Source: Candidatus Ribeiella danica
GTDB lineage: Bacteria > Chloroflexota > Chloroflexia > Chloroflexales > Roseiflexaceae
Assembly: GCA_016717335.1 (NCBI GenBank)
Contig: JADKFS010000001.1
Coordinates: 620,001 to 684,000 of the forward strand
Reading direction: 5' to 3'
Length of the DNA: 64,000 nt
Below are positions 18,308 to 26,725 of the stretch, in pieces. Every line of letters starts with the position of its first letter. Within the stretch, counting starts at the first letter, position 1. A model generated the notes under the pieces. The model was not told where the DNA came from. It ran no database searches and saw only the letters and a program-made list of their open reading frames with translations. Made by a program: the position numbers and the translations under genes.

Positions 18308-18607
18308 CTAGCGCGCGGGGTTCGCGGCAATATAGGCGCGCACTCGGTCACGGTCGGCAGCATCGCGGATGATGTGCTCGTAGTAGAGGATGACATACGG
18401 GTATTGGTCTTCCAGCCAGGTCCAGGCTTCGGCGGCAATCGGACCAATGTCGTTCAGATGCATGACGCCGCGAACGACCCTGCCAAAGACCGTGCCGCGC
18501 ACGCGAGTGCAGATCGTGACGAAATACGCCCCGGCCTGGCCGTAACCGTGCCCGCGCAGACGGATCGATCGGCGATGACGGCTATTGGGATCGTAACTTC
18601 TGCTCAC
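18308..18607 (-). pseudogene. RAYT (REP-associated Y1 transposase) remnant with internal deletion
   Basis: A 99-residue frame begins with the typical RAYT N terminus ('RRSIRLRGHGYGQAGAYFVTICT', 'HLNDIGPIAAEAW') and ends with the Y1 catalytic-helix region ('YYEHIIRDAADRDRVRAYIAANPAR'). The central part, which should carry the metal-binding HUH motif (usually 'PNHIHGI'), is missing. The protein therefore cannot be an active single-strand transposase. Normal length is about 170-200 residues. A 107-bp repeat element lies 17 bases upstream of its start, as expected for a RAYT next to its substrate repeat. Confidence 0.85.
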
Positions 18608-18624
18608 GATAGATCTCTATGCAG

Positions 18625-18731
18625 CTATAGCTGTGAGCAAAACCATTGAGCCACTATGCACGAACGAAATGCCGTTGTGATGCCATCCGTCTGACTGCCA
18701 ACTGGCTCCTGCCGACTGCCCACTGCTATAG
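18625..18731 (+). repeat. 107-bp element with terminal inverted repeats, copy 1
   Basis: Ends CTATAGCTGTGAGC and, inverted, CTATAGCAGTGGGC (12 of 14 match). It adjoins the RAYT remnant. Full-length sister copies of the same 107 bp are at 53838-53944 (inverted) and 57381-57487. Confidence 0.88.
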
Positions 18732-18760
18732 GCCACACGCCAAGCCGAGCGCCCCCACAG

Positions 18761-19498
18761 CTAGGACGCTATCGCGGCCCGCATCGAGGGCGCAGCCCGC
18801 CTGTACAGCCCGCGGTACGCCAGGGCCGCGACCGCCACGTAGGCGATCGTCTTGGGGATCATCAGCATCCCGATCATCGGCGCGCGCTGCACCAGCAGCA
18901 CCACCGGGATGTAGCACGCGTACGAGACCAGGATCATCGCCCCGATCCAGCCGAACGTGCGGTCCCGGTCGGCGCGCGCGTCGCGCAGGATGAGCCAGGC
19001 CACCCCCAGCCCCTGCACGATCAGCGGCAGGTTACGGTACAGCGACCACGGCTGCGGCGGCACCACCTGGTCCCAGCGGTTGGCCGGGAAGGCCATCACC
19101 ACCAGACGGGCCACCGCGGCGGCCAGCAGCAGCACGCCAAACCAGCCGAGCGCCTTGCCGAAGCGCAGCCGCCAGATGTCCAGCATCAGCACGTAGAACA
19201 GCGTGAGGGTGAACGCCGTCGCCAGCGCGCCCAGCCCGACCAGGCTGATCGGCACGCCCAGCACCAGCGGCTGCGCGTCGAGCCCACCCAGCGCGTAGGC
19301 CAGCACGCGAAACCCGACATGCCCGGTGTCGCCCAGCGCCAGCAGCGCGAACGCGGCGATCACGCGCGCCGCGACCGGCCAGGCGCTCGGCGCGACGGCC
19401 GACCGGCGGCGGACCATGACCGCCACCAGCCACCACACCACCACCAGATACACGATGTTGAAAGAGATCTCGACCCACATGCGCGCGATCTCGGACAT
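18761..19498 (-). CDS. multi-spanning membrane protein of unknown function
   Basis: A 245-residue protein dominated by about seven hydrophobic segments ('ISFNIVYLVVVWWLVAVMV', 'VIAAFALLALGDTGHVGFRVL', 'LVGLGALATAFTLTLFYVLML', 'GVLLLAAAVARLVVMAF', 'LIVQGLGVAWLIL', 'WIGAMILVSYACYIPVVLLV', 'AYVAVAALAYRGLY'). I do not recognise the family. The 'GDTGHVGFR' and 'PANRWDQ' loops may be functional. Start ATG 19498 is strongly supported by AAGGAGG 5 bases upstream. Confidence 0.75.
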   Translation of the reverse strand: MSEIARMWVEISFNIVYLVVVWWLVAVMVRRRSAVAPSAWPVAARVIAAFALLALGDTGHVGFRVLAYALGGLDAQPLVLGVPISLVGLGALATAFTLTLFYVLMLDIWRLRFGKALGWFGVLLLAAAVARLVVMAFPANRWDQVVPPQPWSLYRNLPLIVQGLGVAWLILRDARADRDRTFGWIGAMILVSYACYIPVVLLVQRAPMIGMLMIPKTIAYVAVAALAYRGLYRRAAPSMRAAIAS

Positions 19499-19670
19499 AG
19501 CAGCCTCCTTGTGATATCGCCTTTGCGGAGAGCAGCGCACCCTTGAGCGGCAGTGCTGGGGTGCGATTCTATCGCGCCTGCTGGCGAGTATACGCCCACG
19601 AGGAGGGGCCGCGGGGAAAGAAGCGGAAACGCTGCCAGAAGGTTTCTTCACGAGTGGGTCGATTGTTTTG

Positions 19671-19728
19671 GTTGTGATGCGATCCGTCTTACGGCCGACT
19701 GGCTCCTGCCGACTGCCCACTGCTATAG
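19671..19728 (+). repeat. 5'-truncated copy of the 107-bp element
   Basis: Matches the last 58 bases or so of the element, from gttgtgatgc to the terminal gctatag. The left half is absent. Confidence 0.75.
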
Positions 19729-19767
19729 TACAGCCTTCCAGAAAAGCGTGCCGGTTGTCGCCAGTTG

Positions 19768-19862
19768 GTTCTGCGGTACTGTGGTTCTGCGGTGCTGTGG
19801 CTCTGTGGTTCTGTGGCTGTGGTTCTGCGGTTCTGTGGTTCTGCGGTTCTGTGGTTCTGCGG
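19768..19862 (+). repeat. 8-bp tandem tract (ggttctgt/c)
   Basis: About eleven degenerate copies of an octamer of the type ggttctgc/ggttctgt lie between the truncated 107-bp element and the stop of the channel gene. The rest of 19499-19895 shows no gene. Confidence 0.75.
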
Positions 19863-19895
19863 CCACGGAACTGCAGCACTGTTATAGTGGCTTCA

Positions 19896-20741
19896 CTACG
19901 AGGCATCCGGCGGCTGGGGCGGCGCGGCCGGGCGCGGCGAGCGCACCAGCGACTCGAGCAGCGTGCTGTTGGGGATGACGACCGCGCCGTCGGCGGTGTC
20001 CACCAGCGTACTCACGCCGCCGATCGCGCCAACCTCGCCGCGCACGTCACCGAGCGCGATCGGCTGGCCGACCGGGAAGCGCTGGCGCATGTAGTAGCCC
20101 GCCAGCACGTTGTAGACCACCCCGCGCGCGCCGAGGCCCAGCGCCAGCCCGAGCGCCAGCCCGAACGCCGCGATCGTGATCGTGATCGCCGTGACCAGGA
20201 TCGCCGTGTCGACGCCCAGCTGGCCGAGCGCCAGCACCACCACGAACAGGCTGATCAGGTACTGCACGATCCGGCCAACCCGCCCGGCGTAGGTCAGGCC
20301 GCCGGCTAGCCCGACTGTCGCGACCAGGTTGCCCACGAACTGCGAAGCCACGCCGCCGAGCATGAAGATGATCAGCGCGGCGATCAGGTTGGGCAGGAAG
20401 CTCAGCAGCTGCTCGAGCAGCCGCGCCACCGCCTCCAGCCCCATCAGCCGCGTCGAGGTGATCAGAAACGACAGCAGCAGCAGTGTGAAGATCGTCTGCG
20501 CGATGATCTGGCTGATCGGCGTCTTGACACCCAGCCCGCGCAGCGAGCCGGTGATGCCGGTCCGCTCGATCAGCGGGTCGAGCTTCAGCCGGCCGAGCAC
20601 GACCGTCAGCACCCAGCGCACCAGCCGCGCGATCAGGTAGCCGACCAGCAGGATGATCAGGCCATTGACCAGATTGGGGATGAAGTTGATGATGTCGATC
20701 ACGATCTTCGTCAGCGCGTCGACCACAATCTGGAAGTTCAT
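19896..20741 (-). CDS. MscS-like mechanosensitive channel family protein
   Basis: A 281-residue membrane protein. N-terminal hydrophobic helices ('IPNLVNGLIILLVGYLIARLVRWV', 'IIAQTIFTLLLLSFLI', 'LLSFLPNLIAALIIFMLGG') match the conserved TM-helix repeats of MscS-related small-conductance channels. The pore-lining Gly/Ala-rich helix and beta domain follow ('AFGLALGLALGLGARGVVYNVLAGYYMRQRF', 'GQPIALGDVRGEVGAIGGVSTLVDTADGAVVIPNSTLL'). Such channels release solutes on hypo-osmotic shock. Start ATG 20741 has GGAG upstream. Confidence 0.87.
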   Translation of the reverse strand: MNFQIVVDALTKIVIDIINFIPNLVNGLIILLVGYLIARLVRWVLTVVLGRLKLDPLIERTGITGSLRGLGVKTPISQIIAQTIFTLLLLSFLITSTRLMGLEAVARLLEQLLSFLPNLIAALIIFMLGGVASQFVGNLVATVGLAGGLTYAGRVGRIVQYLISLFVVVLALGQLGVDTAILVTAITITIAAFGLALGLALGLGARGVVYNVLAGYYMRQRFPVGQPIALGDVRGEVGAIGGVSTLVDTADGAVVIPNSTLLESLVRSPRPAAPPQPPDAS

Positions 20742-20895
20742 GAGGTGCTCCGCACTACTGGTCCGCCATAGCGGTGTTGATCGGGAGGTTTGGCGGGGCG
20801 TGGGGGCAGCTTCGTCGCCCGCACACCCCACCGATCGGCATCATTGTGGCGAGTCACTCCATGGAAAGAGCGCACGATGATCTGCCAGCCGAGCC

Positions 20896-21240
20896 TCACG
20901 GCGCGGCCGGGGCCGGCGCGGCGGCCGGCGGCGCGGGCAGCAGGCTCAGCAGCGCGTCGATCAGCTCGAGCAGCGCGCGCCCCAGGCCCGAGAGCCCGAG
21001 GTCGAGCAGGTCGAGCAGCGTCCGATCTTCGCGGATGCGCGCCAGCAGGCGCTCCTCGAAGCCCTCGGGCACGGCGATCGCCGCCAGGTTGAGTTCGCGC
21101 AGCAGCCCGCGCACCCGCCGCGCGATCTCGACCTCGGCCGCCTCGGCGGGGTTCGCGGCCGCCCAGGCCTGCCACTCCGCGCCCGTCGGCGCGCGGTCGG
21201 CCAGATCGGCCGGGTTGAACATGGTGTCGTCCCTGGTCAT
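20896..21240 (-). CDS. small protein encoded after the ECF sigma factor
   Basis: A 114-residue protein starting 33 bases after the sigma factor stop on the same strand, with AGGAG before ATG 21240. The position suggests an anti-sigma factor or other regulator of that sigma factor. However, it has no zinc-binding HxxxCxxC motif and only an amphipathic leucine-rich helix ('LLDLLDLGLSGLGRALLELI') before an Ala/Pro tail, so it is not a canonical zinc anti-sigma. The function is inferred only from context. Confidence 0.65.
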   Translation of the reverse strand: MTRDDTMFNPADLADRAPTGAEWQAWAAANPAEAAEVEIARRVRGLLRELNLAAIAVPEGFEERLLARIREDRTLLDLLDLGLSGLGRALLELIDALLSLLPAPPAAAPAPAAP

Positions 21241-21273
21241 ACGGTTCTCCTGGCCAGCCCTGCGGCTGGCCGG

Positions 21274-21891
21274 TCAACTGTTGCGCTGAAACGTTCGAGC
21301 GTAGAGGCCCGGGCAGACCTTGTCGAGCAGCTGCTGGAACGCCAGCCGCGCCCGGTGGATGCGCATCTTCACCGCGCTGAGGCCGACCGACAGCACCTCG
21401 GCGATCTCCTGGTAGGGCCGATCTTCGACATCGCGCAGGACCAGCGCGGCGCGGCCGATCTCGTCGAGCTGCGCGAGCGTCTTCTCAAGGCACCTGCGGG
21501 CCTCGTGGCGCAGCGCGATCTCTTCCGGGGTCGGCGTGCGCGTATCGGCGTAGAAGATCTCCTCAGCCCCCTGGTCGTCGACCGGCGTCAGCGACAGGGT
21601 CTGCGGCCGCCGCTTCTTCTTGCTCAGCGCGTCGAAGCACGTGTTCGTCGCGATCCGGTAGATCCAGGAGGTCACGGTCGCCGGGTCGTCGAGGCTCCTG
21701 ATGCCGCGGTAGACCTTGAGAAAGACCTCCTGGGCCAGATCCTCGGCGTCCTGGCGGTCGCCCATGAGCCGGTAGGTGGTGGCGAACACGCGATCCTTGT
21801 ACTGCGCCACCAGCAGCTCGAACGCACGCGTGTCGTCGGGCAGCGTCCGCTGACAGCGGCGCACCAGCTCCTCCGCCGCGATTGGCTCCAT
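21274..21891 (-). CDS. ECF-type RNA polymerase sigma factor
   Basis: A 205-residue sigma-70 family factor with region 2 ('FELLVAQYKDRVFATTYRLMGDRQDAEDLAQEVFLKVYR', 'WIYRIATNTCFDALSKKKRR') and region 4 ('LAQLDEIGRAALVLRDVEDRPYQEIAEVLSVGLSAVKMRIHRAR'). It lacks regions 1 and 3, as ECF factors do. It redirects RNA polymerase to a regulon that cannot be read here. The ribosome site AAGGAG precedes ATG 21891. The small downstream gene is its likely regulator. Confidence 0.95.
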   Translation of the reverse strand: MEPIAAEELVRRCQRTLPDDTRAFELLVAQYKDRVFATTYRLMGDRQDAEDLAQEVFLKVYRGIRSLDDPATVTSWIYRIATNTCFDALSKKKRRPQTLSLTPVDDQGAEEIFYADTRTPTPEEIALRHEARRCLEKTLAQLDEIGRAALVLRDVEDRPYQEIAEVLSVGLSAVKMRIHRARLAFQQLLDKVCPGLYARTFQRNS

Positions 21892-22079
21892 CCAAGCTCC
21901 TTTGGCGAGGGGAGGTTTGGGCAGCTTCGCCGCTCCAGATCTCCCATCACAACGCAGCTAGCTGACTACCCGGCTACCCTACCAAATCAGGTGCGACTTG
22001 TCAACATCCACAGCGGTATAGACGGAGCCGCGATCGGTAAGTCACAGCCGCGATGCGAGCAAGCCCCCCGCCCAACTCC

Positions 22080-22088
22080 TGCTATAAT
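22080..22088 (+). promoter_or_regulatory. extended -10 element TGCTATAAT before the PLD gene
   Basis: Perfect TGnTATAAT, 79 bases upstream of ATG 22168. Confidence 0.55.
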
Positions 22089-22167
22089 TCACGCACACAC
22101 CAGGCGGTCTTCGCCACGACCCGCGCCGCAGCGCCGGCGCGGCAGCACCCCAGAAAGTGAGCGAACC

Positions 22168-23364
22168 ATGAGCCGGCGGCCCCCCCGTGCGCGGCGCACC
22201 ACGACCTCGCGCAGCTCGCAGACGACGGTCCTGATCGCCGTCGCCGTGCTGCTGGCAGCCTACTATCTCTACCAGGAGTTCCGCGGCAGCGGCCAGCAGC
22301 CCGCGGCGGAGCCGACCCCCGCCGGGGCCACGGCCGTAGCCGGCGGGCCGGCGGCCCAGCCGACGCCCCAGAGCGGCGGGGCGGACTGGTACCAGCTCTT
22401 CTTCACCACGCCCAGGTACCCCGACAAGCCCGAGTACCACCACGGCGGGATCGACGAGCAGCTGGTGGCCTTCATCGGCACCGCGCAGCAGACGATCGAC
22501 CTGGCCGACTACGACTTCGACTTGGAGAATGTCGCCAGCGCGCTGGCCCAGGCCAGCGCGCGCGGCGTGCGCGTCCGCATGGTCACCGACACCGACACGC
22601 TGACGAATGACGACCCCAAGGTGCAGAAGGCGTTCGGCATCCTGAAGAAGGCCAAGATCCCGATCGTCGACGACCAGCGGCCGGCGATCATGCACAACAA
22701 GTTCCTGGTGGTGGACAACGCCGCGGTGTGGACCGGGTCGTGGAACTTTACCGACGGCGACGCCTACCGCCTGAACAACAACGCCATCCGGATCGCCTCG
22801 CCGGGGCTGGCGCAGAACTACAGCGCCGAGTTCGAGAAGATGTTCGTCGGCCGGAACTTCGGCCCCAGCAAGCCGGCCGGCGTGCCGAACCCGGTCCTGA
22901 CGATCGGCGGCGTGCGGGTCGAAAACTACTTCGCGCCCGAGGACAAGGTCGCGGCGAAGGTGTCGCAGCGCATCGCGCGGGCGCGGCAGTCGATCCACTT
23001 CCTGGCCTTCTCGTTCACCAACGACACGATCGGCCAGGCGGTGGTCGATCGGGCCAAGGCCGGCGTCGAGGTCAAGGGCGTGTTCGAGACCACCGGCTCG
23101 GAGACCAAGTTCAGCGAGTTTGGCCCGATGAAGCAGGCCGGCATCGACGTGCTGCAGGACGGCAACCCCTACGTGATGCACCACAAGGTCTTCATCCTCG
23201 ACGGGCGCACGGTGATCTTCGGCTCGTTCAACTTTAGCGAGAACGCCGACAAGGACAACGACGAGAACCTGCTGATCGTGGACGACCCGGCGCTGGCGCA
23301 GGCATTCGAGGCCGAGTTCCAGCGCGTGCGCGAGGTCGCGCTCAACCCGCCGAAGAAGAAGTAG
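22168..23364 (+). CDS. phospholipase D-like protein, membrane-anchored
   Basis: A 398-residue protein with an N-terminal hydrophobic segment (about 20-38, 'TVLIAVAVLLAAYYLYQ') followed by a Pro/Ala/Thr linker. It then has two PLD half-domains, each with an HxKx4D catalytic motif: 'MHNKFLVVDN' with 'GSWNFTDGD' (about residue 174) and 'MHHKVFILDG' with 'GSFNFSENAD' (about 337). PLD-fold enzymes cleave phosphodiesters of lipids or nucleic acids; single-pass anchored forms like this may be extracytoplasmic nucleases, but the substrate is not determined. ATG 22168 gives the shortest plausible signal-anchor start. Confidence 0.9.
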   Translation: MSRRPPRARRTTTSRSSQTTVLIAVAVLLAAYYLYQEFRGSGQQPAAEPTPAGATAVAGGPAAQPTPQSGGADWYQLFFTTPRYPDKPEYHHGGIDEQLVAFIGTAQQTIDLADYDFDLENVASALAQASARGVRVRMVTDTDTLTNDDPKVQKAFGILKKAKIPIVDDQRPAIMHNKFLVVDNAAVWTGSWNFTDGDAYRLNNNAIRIASPGLAQNYSAEFEKMFVGRNFGPSKPAGVPNPVLTIGGVRVENYFAPEDKVAAKVSQRIARARQSIHFLAFSFTNDTIGQAVVDRAKAGVEVKGVFETTGSETKFSEFGPMKQAGIDVLQDGNPYVMHHKVFILDGRTVIFGSFNFSENADKDNDENLLIVDDPALAQAFEAEFQRVREVALNPPKKK

Positions 23365-23466
23365 CGCCCGGTACGAACCTTGCTGCTAGCCGGTCGTCCG
23401 CGAGGGGCGCCGCGCCGTCAGGGCGCGGCGCCCCTCGCATATTCGCACGGCAGCCTGGAGGAACGA

Positions 23467-24126
23467 ATGGCAGATATTCGCGGCGTCATCCTGGACGTCG
23501 ACGGCACGCTGGTGGACAGCAACGACGCGCACGCGCGCGCCTGGGTCGAGGCGCTGGCCGAGCACGGGTACGCCGTGCCGTACGAGCAGGTCCGCCCGCT
23601 GATCGGCATGGGCGGCGACAAGCTGCTGCCGGCGGTGGGCGGCCCGGCCGAAGCGAGCGAGCTGGGCCAGCGCATCGGCGCCCGGCGCGCCGAGATCTTC
23701 AAGACCCGCTACCTGCCCGAGATCGCGCCGTTCCCGCAGACCAAGGAGCTGCTGGCGCGCATGCGCGAGCGCGGCCTGAGGCTGATGGTCGCCAGCTCGG
23801 CCAAGCAGGACGAGCTCGACCGCCTGCTGGAGATCGCCGGCGCGAAGGGGATGATCGAGTCGGCCATGTCGTCGAGCGACGCCGAGAGCTCCAAGCCCGA
23901 CCCCGACATCGTCCAGGCGGCGCTCGACCGGCTGGGGCTGCCGCTGGGCCAGGTGCTGATGGTGGGCGACACGCCGTTCGACGTCGAGGCCGCGGCCCGG
24001 GCAGGCATCGCCGCGATCGCGCTGCGCTGCGGCGGCTGGCACGACCACGACCTCGACGGCGCGCTGGCGGTCTACCGCGACCCGGCCGACCTGCTGGCGC
24101 ACTACGAGTCGTCGCCGTTGAGCTGA
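23467..24126 (+). CDS. HAD-family phosphatase (beta-phosphoglucomutase/Gph-like)
   Basis: A 219-residue HAD hydrolase with motif I 'ILDVDGTLVDSN' (Asp10 and Asp12), a helical cap domain (about 20-90), motif II 'LMVASSAKQDELD', motif III Lys in 'SSKPDPDIVQAAL' and motif IV 'LMVGDTPFDVEAAARAGI'. It dephosphorylates a small phosphate ester in the cytoplasm; the specific substrate is unknown. GGAGGA precedes ATG 23467. Confidence 0.93.
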   Translation: MADIRGVILDVDGTLVDSNDAHARAWVEALAEHGYAVPYEQVRPLIGMGGDKLLPAVGGPAEASELGQRIGARRAEIFKTRYLPEIAPFPQTKELLARMRERGLRLMVASSAKQDELDRLLEIAGAKGMIESAMSSSDAESSKPDPDIVQAALDRLGLPLGQVLMVGDTPFDVEAAARAGIAAIALRCGGWHDHDLDGALAVYRDPADLLAHYESSPLS

Positions 24127-24162
24127 CATCGGACTCCCGGCTGATCCGGCGCGGCCCGTCCG

Positions 24163-24171
24163 TGCTATACT
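24163..24171 (+). promoter_or_regulatory. extended -10 element TGCTATACT before the response regulator
   Basis: TGnTATACT, 32 bases upstream of ATG 24204, leaving a short leader. Confidence 0.55.
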
Positions 24172-24203
24172 CGTCGTGGCGCACACAATATCGAAGGGGG
24201 CGC

Positions 24204-24902
24204 ATGAGCCAGCCGACCCACATCCTGGTGATCGAGGACGACCCGTCGGTGGCGCGCGGGCTGTGCGCCGGGCTCGAGCGCGAGGGCTACGCGGTGACCT
24301 GGAAGGCGAACGGCGACGAGGGCACCAGCTTCGCGCGCGACCACAAGCCGCACCTGATCATCCTGGACGTGCGGCTGCCCGACGGGTCGGGCTTCGACGT
24401 CTGCCGCGGGATGCGCCGGCTGGGCCTGCGCCAGCCGATCATGATGCTGACCGTCCAGCGCGACGAGGTCGACAAGATCCTGGGCCTCGAGATGGGCGCC
24501 GACGACTACCTGACCAAGCCGTACCGGCTGGGCGAGCTGCGCGCGCGCGTGCGCGCGCTGCTGCGGCGGGCCTACGGCGAGCTCTCCGCCGCCCAGGCCG
24601 ACACCTTCTACGTCGGCGACCTGATCGTCGACCGCACCAGCGGGCAGGTCACGCGCGGAAGCCGGCCGGTCAACCTCAGCCCGACCGAGTTCCGCCTGCT
24701 GGTCTACTTCGCGCGCCACCCCGGCCAGGCGCTGACCCGCACGCAGCTGCTCGAGGCCGTCTGGGGCTACGACGCCGACGTGGACGACGAGAACACCGTG
24801 ACTGTCTCGATCCGCCGCCTGCGCGAGAAGATCGAGGCCGACCCCAGCCACCCCGCACTGATCTTGACCGTGCCGGGGATCGGCTACCGCCTGGCGAGCT
24901 GA
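24204..24902 (+). CDS. OmpR-family response regulator
   Basis: A 232-residue two-component regulator. The receiver domain has the acidic pair in 'LVIEDDPSVARG', the phospho-acceptor Asp in 'IILDVRLPDGSG' (about Asp54) and the conserved Lys in 'YLTKPYRLGEL'. The C-terminal winged helix is OmpR/PhoB-like ('LSPTEFRLLVYFARHPGQALTR', 'VSIRRLREKIE', 'VPGIGYRL'). No kinase is directly adjacent; the nearest plus-strand kinase is at 29.0 kb and pairing is only a guess. GAAGGGGG precedes the ATG. Confidence 0.95.
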   Translation: MSQPTHILVIEDDPSVARGLCAGLEREGYAVTWKANGDEGTSFARDHKPHLIILDVRLPDGSGFDVCRGMRRLGLRQPIMMLTVQRDEVDKILGLEMGADDYLTKPYRLGELRARVRALLRRAYGELSAAQADTFYVGDLIVDRTSGQVTRGSRPVNLSPTEFRLLVYFARHPGQALTRTQLLEAVWGYDADVDDENTVTVSIRRLREKIEADPSHPALILTVPGIGYRLAS

Positions 24903-24909
24903 GAGCTCT

Positions 24910-24972
24910 GCTCGGACGATAGACGATGGACGATGGACGATAAGCACTACGATCGTCTACCGTCCATCGACC
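24910..24972. repeat. heptad palindrome between the response regulator and mug
   Basis: Left arm of four gacgata/gacgatg heptamers (24915-24942); right arm cgtctac-cgtccat-cgacc (24954-24972). It sits between convergent genes and may act as a terminator. Confidence 0.7.
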
Positions 24973-25018
24973 GCGATGGCTTTGGTATACCCTCGCCATA
25001 CTGACTAGCGACTACTAA

Positions 25019-25573
25019 CTACAGGCCCACGCCAGGATCGATCGCCTGTCGGAAATCGCCGAACACCCGCGCGAGGTCGGCGGGCGTGTAGTGCGCGTTG
25101 AGGCCGGAGGGGTTCGGCAGAACGTAGAGCCGCGTCGCGCCAAGCGGCGTGGGCTGCTCTCCGAGGGCCGCGCGCGGCTGGTCGAACGCGGTCCGATAGG
25201 CGCTGATGCCCAGGATCGCCAGCACCTGCGGCTGGTAGCGCTCGACCTTGGCGCGCAGGCGCCGCCCGCCGTCGGCCAGCTCGTCGCGGGTCAGCTCGGC
25301 CGCCGCCACGGTCGCCCGCTCGACGATATTGGTGATGCCATAGCCGAGCGTCAGCAGTTCGCCGTCTTCCTCCGGCTTGAATTGCCGGGGGGTAAACCCC
25401 GCCCGGTGAAGCGTGGGCCAGAAGCGGTTGCCCGGCCGCGCGAAGTGGTGCCCGACCGCCGCCGAGTACACGCTCGGGTTGATCCCGCAGAACAGCACCC
25501 GCAGTCCCGGCCCAATGATATCCGGCACCAGCTTGCCCGCGGCAGCGGCAAGCTGCTCCTTGGTTGGCTTCAT
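25019..25573 (-). CDS. mug: G/U mismatch-specific uracil-DNA glycosylase
   Basis: A 184-residue member of the Mug/TDG family that excises uracil or thymine opposite guanine in base-excision repair. It has the catalytic motif 'FCGINPSVYS' (Asn at about residue 32), 'FARPGNRFWPTLHRAGFTPRQFKP', 'RATVAAAELTRDEL', 'QVLAILGISAYR' and the DNA-intercalation loop 'VLPNPSGLNAHY'. The alignment follows E. coli Mug along its length. GAGGGATT precedes ATG 25573. Confidence 0.94.
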   Translation of the reverse strand: MKPTKEQLAAAAGKLVPDIIGPGLRVLFCGINPSVYSAAVGHHFARPGNRFWPTLHRAGFTPRQFKPEEDGELLTLGYGITNIVERATVAAAELTRDELADGGRRLRAKVERYQPQVLAILGISAYRTAFDQPRAALGEQPTPLGATRLYVLPNPSGLNAHYTPADLARVFGDFRQAIDPGVGL

Positions 25574-25935
25574 AATCCCTCAAAAATGGCGCCGCGCGTG
25601 CGGCTCGCCGCATTGTAGCACGAACCGCGCGGTGCAGAAATTGCTGGCTAGATTTCGTGGCGGGGTGTGGGGTGCCGCGCCCCACAGCCACCTTACAGAA
25701 CTGAAACCTCATTGTTGGCCGGCTGCAAGCGCGCGCTGCCATACTGCCGCTGTACCCGCGTGGCGCGGGTGGGCCGGCGGCAGATCGCAACATTTCACGA
25801 TCCGCTCACGTCTGCTTCACACAATCGCGCTATTGTCGGCACGACGGCGCGGAGCCGCGCCGGCCGGCGATCAGCCGGATGGATGCGAAGCGGCGGAGGC
25901 GGCATGCGCCTTCGTCGGCTGAGGAGCATGAGATA
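25574..25935. other. gene-free divergent region
   Basis: It lies between the divergently transcribed mug and PHP genes and should hold both promoters. Small inverted repeats are visible ('gtggggtgccgcgccccac', 'acccgcgtggcgcgggt', and ggcgcggagccgcgcc). No clear -10/-35 pair or small gene was recognised. Confidence 0.4.
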
Positions 25936-26685
25936 ATGAGCAAGCTCAACAAGGCCGACCTCCATATCCACACGACGCACAGCGACGGCGTCGCCGAGGT
26001 GCCAGAGCTGCTGGCCCACGTGGCCGAGCAGACCGACCTGCGCCTGATCGCGATCACCGACCACGACAGCATCGCCGGTGCGCGGCAGGCGGCGCGGCTC
26101 GCCCGCGGCTTCGGCGTCGAGGTCGTGATTGGCGAGGAGGTCAGCACCGCCGAGGGCCACCTGCTGGCACTGTTCATCGACAGTGCGCTGCCGCCCGGCC
26201 GCCCGGCCGCCGAGACGATCGCCGCGGTCCACGCGCAGGGCGGGCTGGCGATCGCGCCGCACCCGTTCGACCGCAGCGTGCCCTCGCTTGGCCGCGCGGG
26301 GCTATGGCGCGTCGACTGGCCGCTCGACGCGATCGAGGGGTTCAACGCCGGCGTGTTCTGGTCGCAGCGCGGCTGCAATGCGGCGGCGCGGCGCAGCGCG
26401 GCCGAGATGGGCCTGCCGTCGGTCGGCGGCAGCGACGCCCACACGCTCGCGACTGTCGGCCAGGGCTACACCTGCTTTCCCGGCGCCAGCGCCGACGACC
26501 TGTACCGCGCGATCGTTCAGGGCCAGGTGAGCTGGGGCGGCCGCTACTGGAGCTTGCAACAGTACATCGATATGGGGCGTCAGTTGATTCGACAGCGCGG
26601 CCTGCGCGGCTCGATCGGTCTGGCGAGCGCCGGCGCCGGCCTGACCGCGCGCCAAAACAACCAGGCGCCTACAGTTTGTGAGTAG
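25936..26685 (+). CDS. PHP-domain phosphoesterase
   Basis: A 249-residue PHP-fold metal-dependent phosphoesterase. The N-terminal metal motif is 'ADLHIHTTHSDG' (His10, His12), followed by 'ITDHDS', 'GEEVS', 'IAPHPFDRS' and the distal 'GGSDAHT'. The size and motif set match stand-alone 'YciV/TrpH-like' PHP proteins, some of which hydrolyse 3'-phosphorylated nucleotides; the substrate here is undetermined. The C-terminal 40 residues are basic. It leads a co-directional cluster with a glycosyltransferase, a membrane protein and a sensor kinase. Confidence 0.92.
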   Translation: MSKLNKADLHIHTTHSDGVAEVPELLAHVAEQTDLRLIAITDHDSIAGARQAARLARGFGVEVVIGEEVSTAEGHLLALFIDSALPPGRPAAETIAAVHAQGGLAIAPHPFDRSVPSLGRAGLWRVDWPLDAIEGFNAGVFWSQRGCNAAARRSAAEMGLPSVGGSDAHTLATVGQGYTCFPGASADDLYRAIVQGQVSWGGRYWSLQQYIDMGRQLIRQRGLRGSIGLASAGAGLTARQNNQAPTVCE

Positions 26686-26725
26686 TATGATAACGTTCGC
26701 AAGAACTATAAGATCGGACACAACG

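Noticed and set aside
18625..18731. Target-site duplications around the 107-bp element
   Set aside because: Flanks of the three full copies show no matching direct repeats longer than 1-2 bases.
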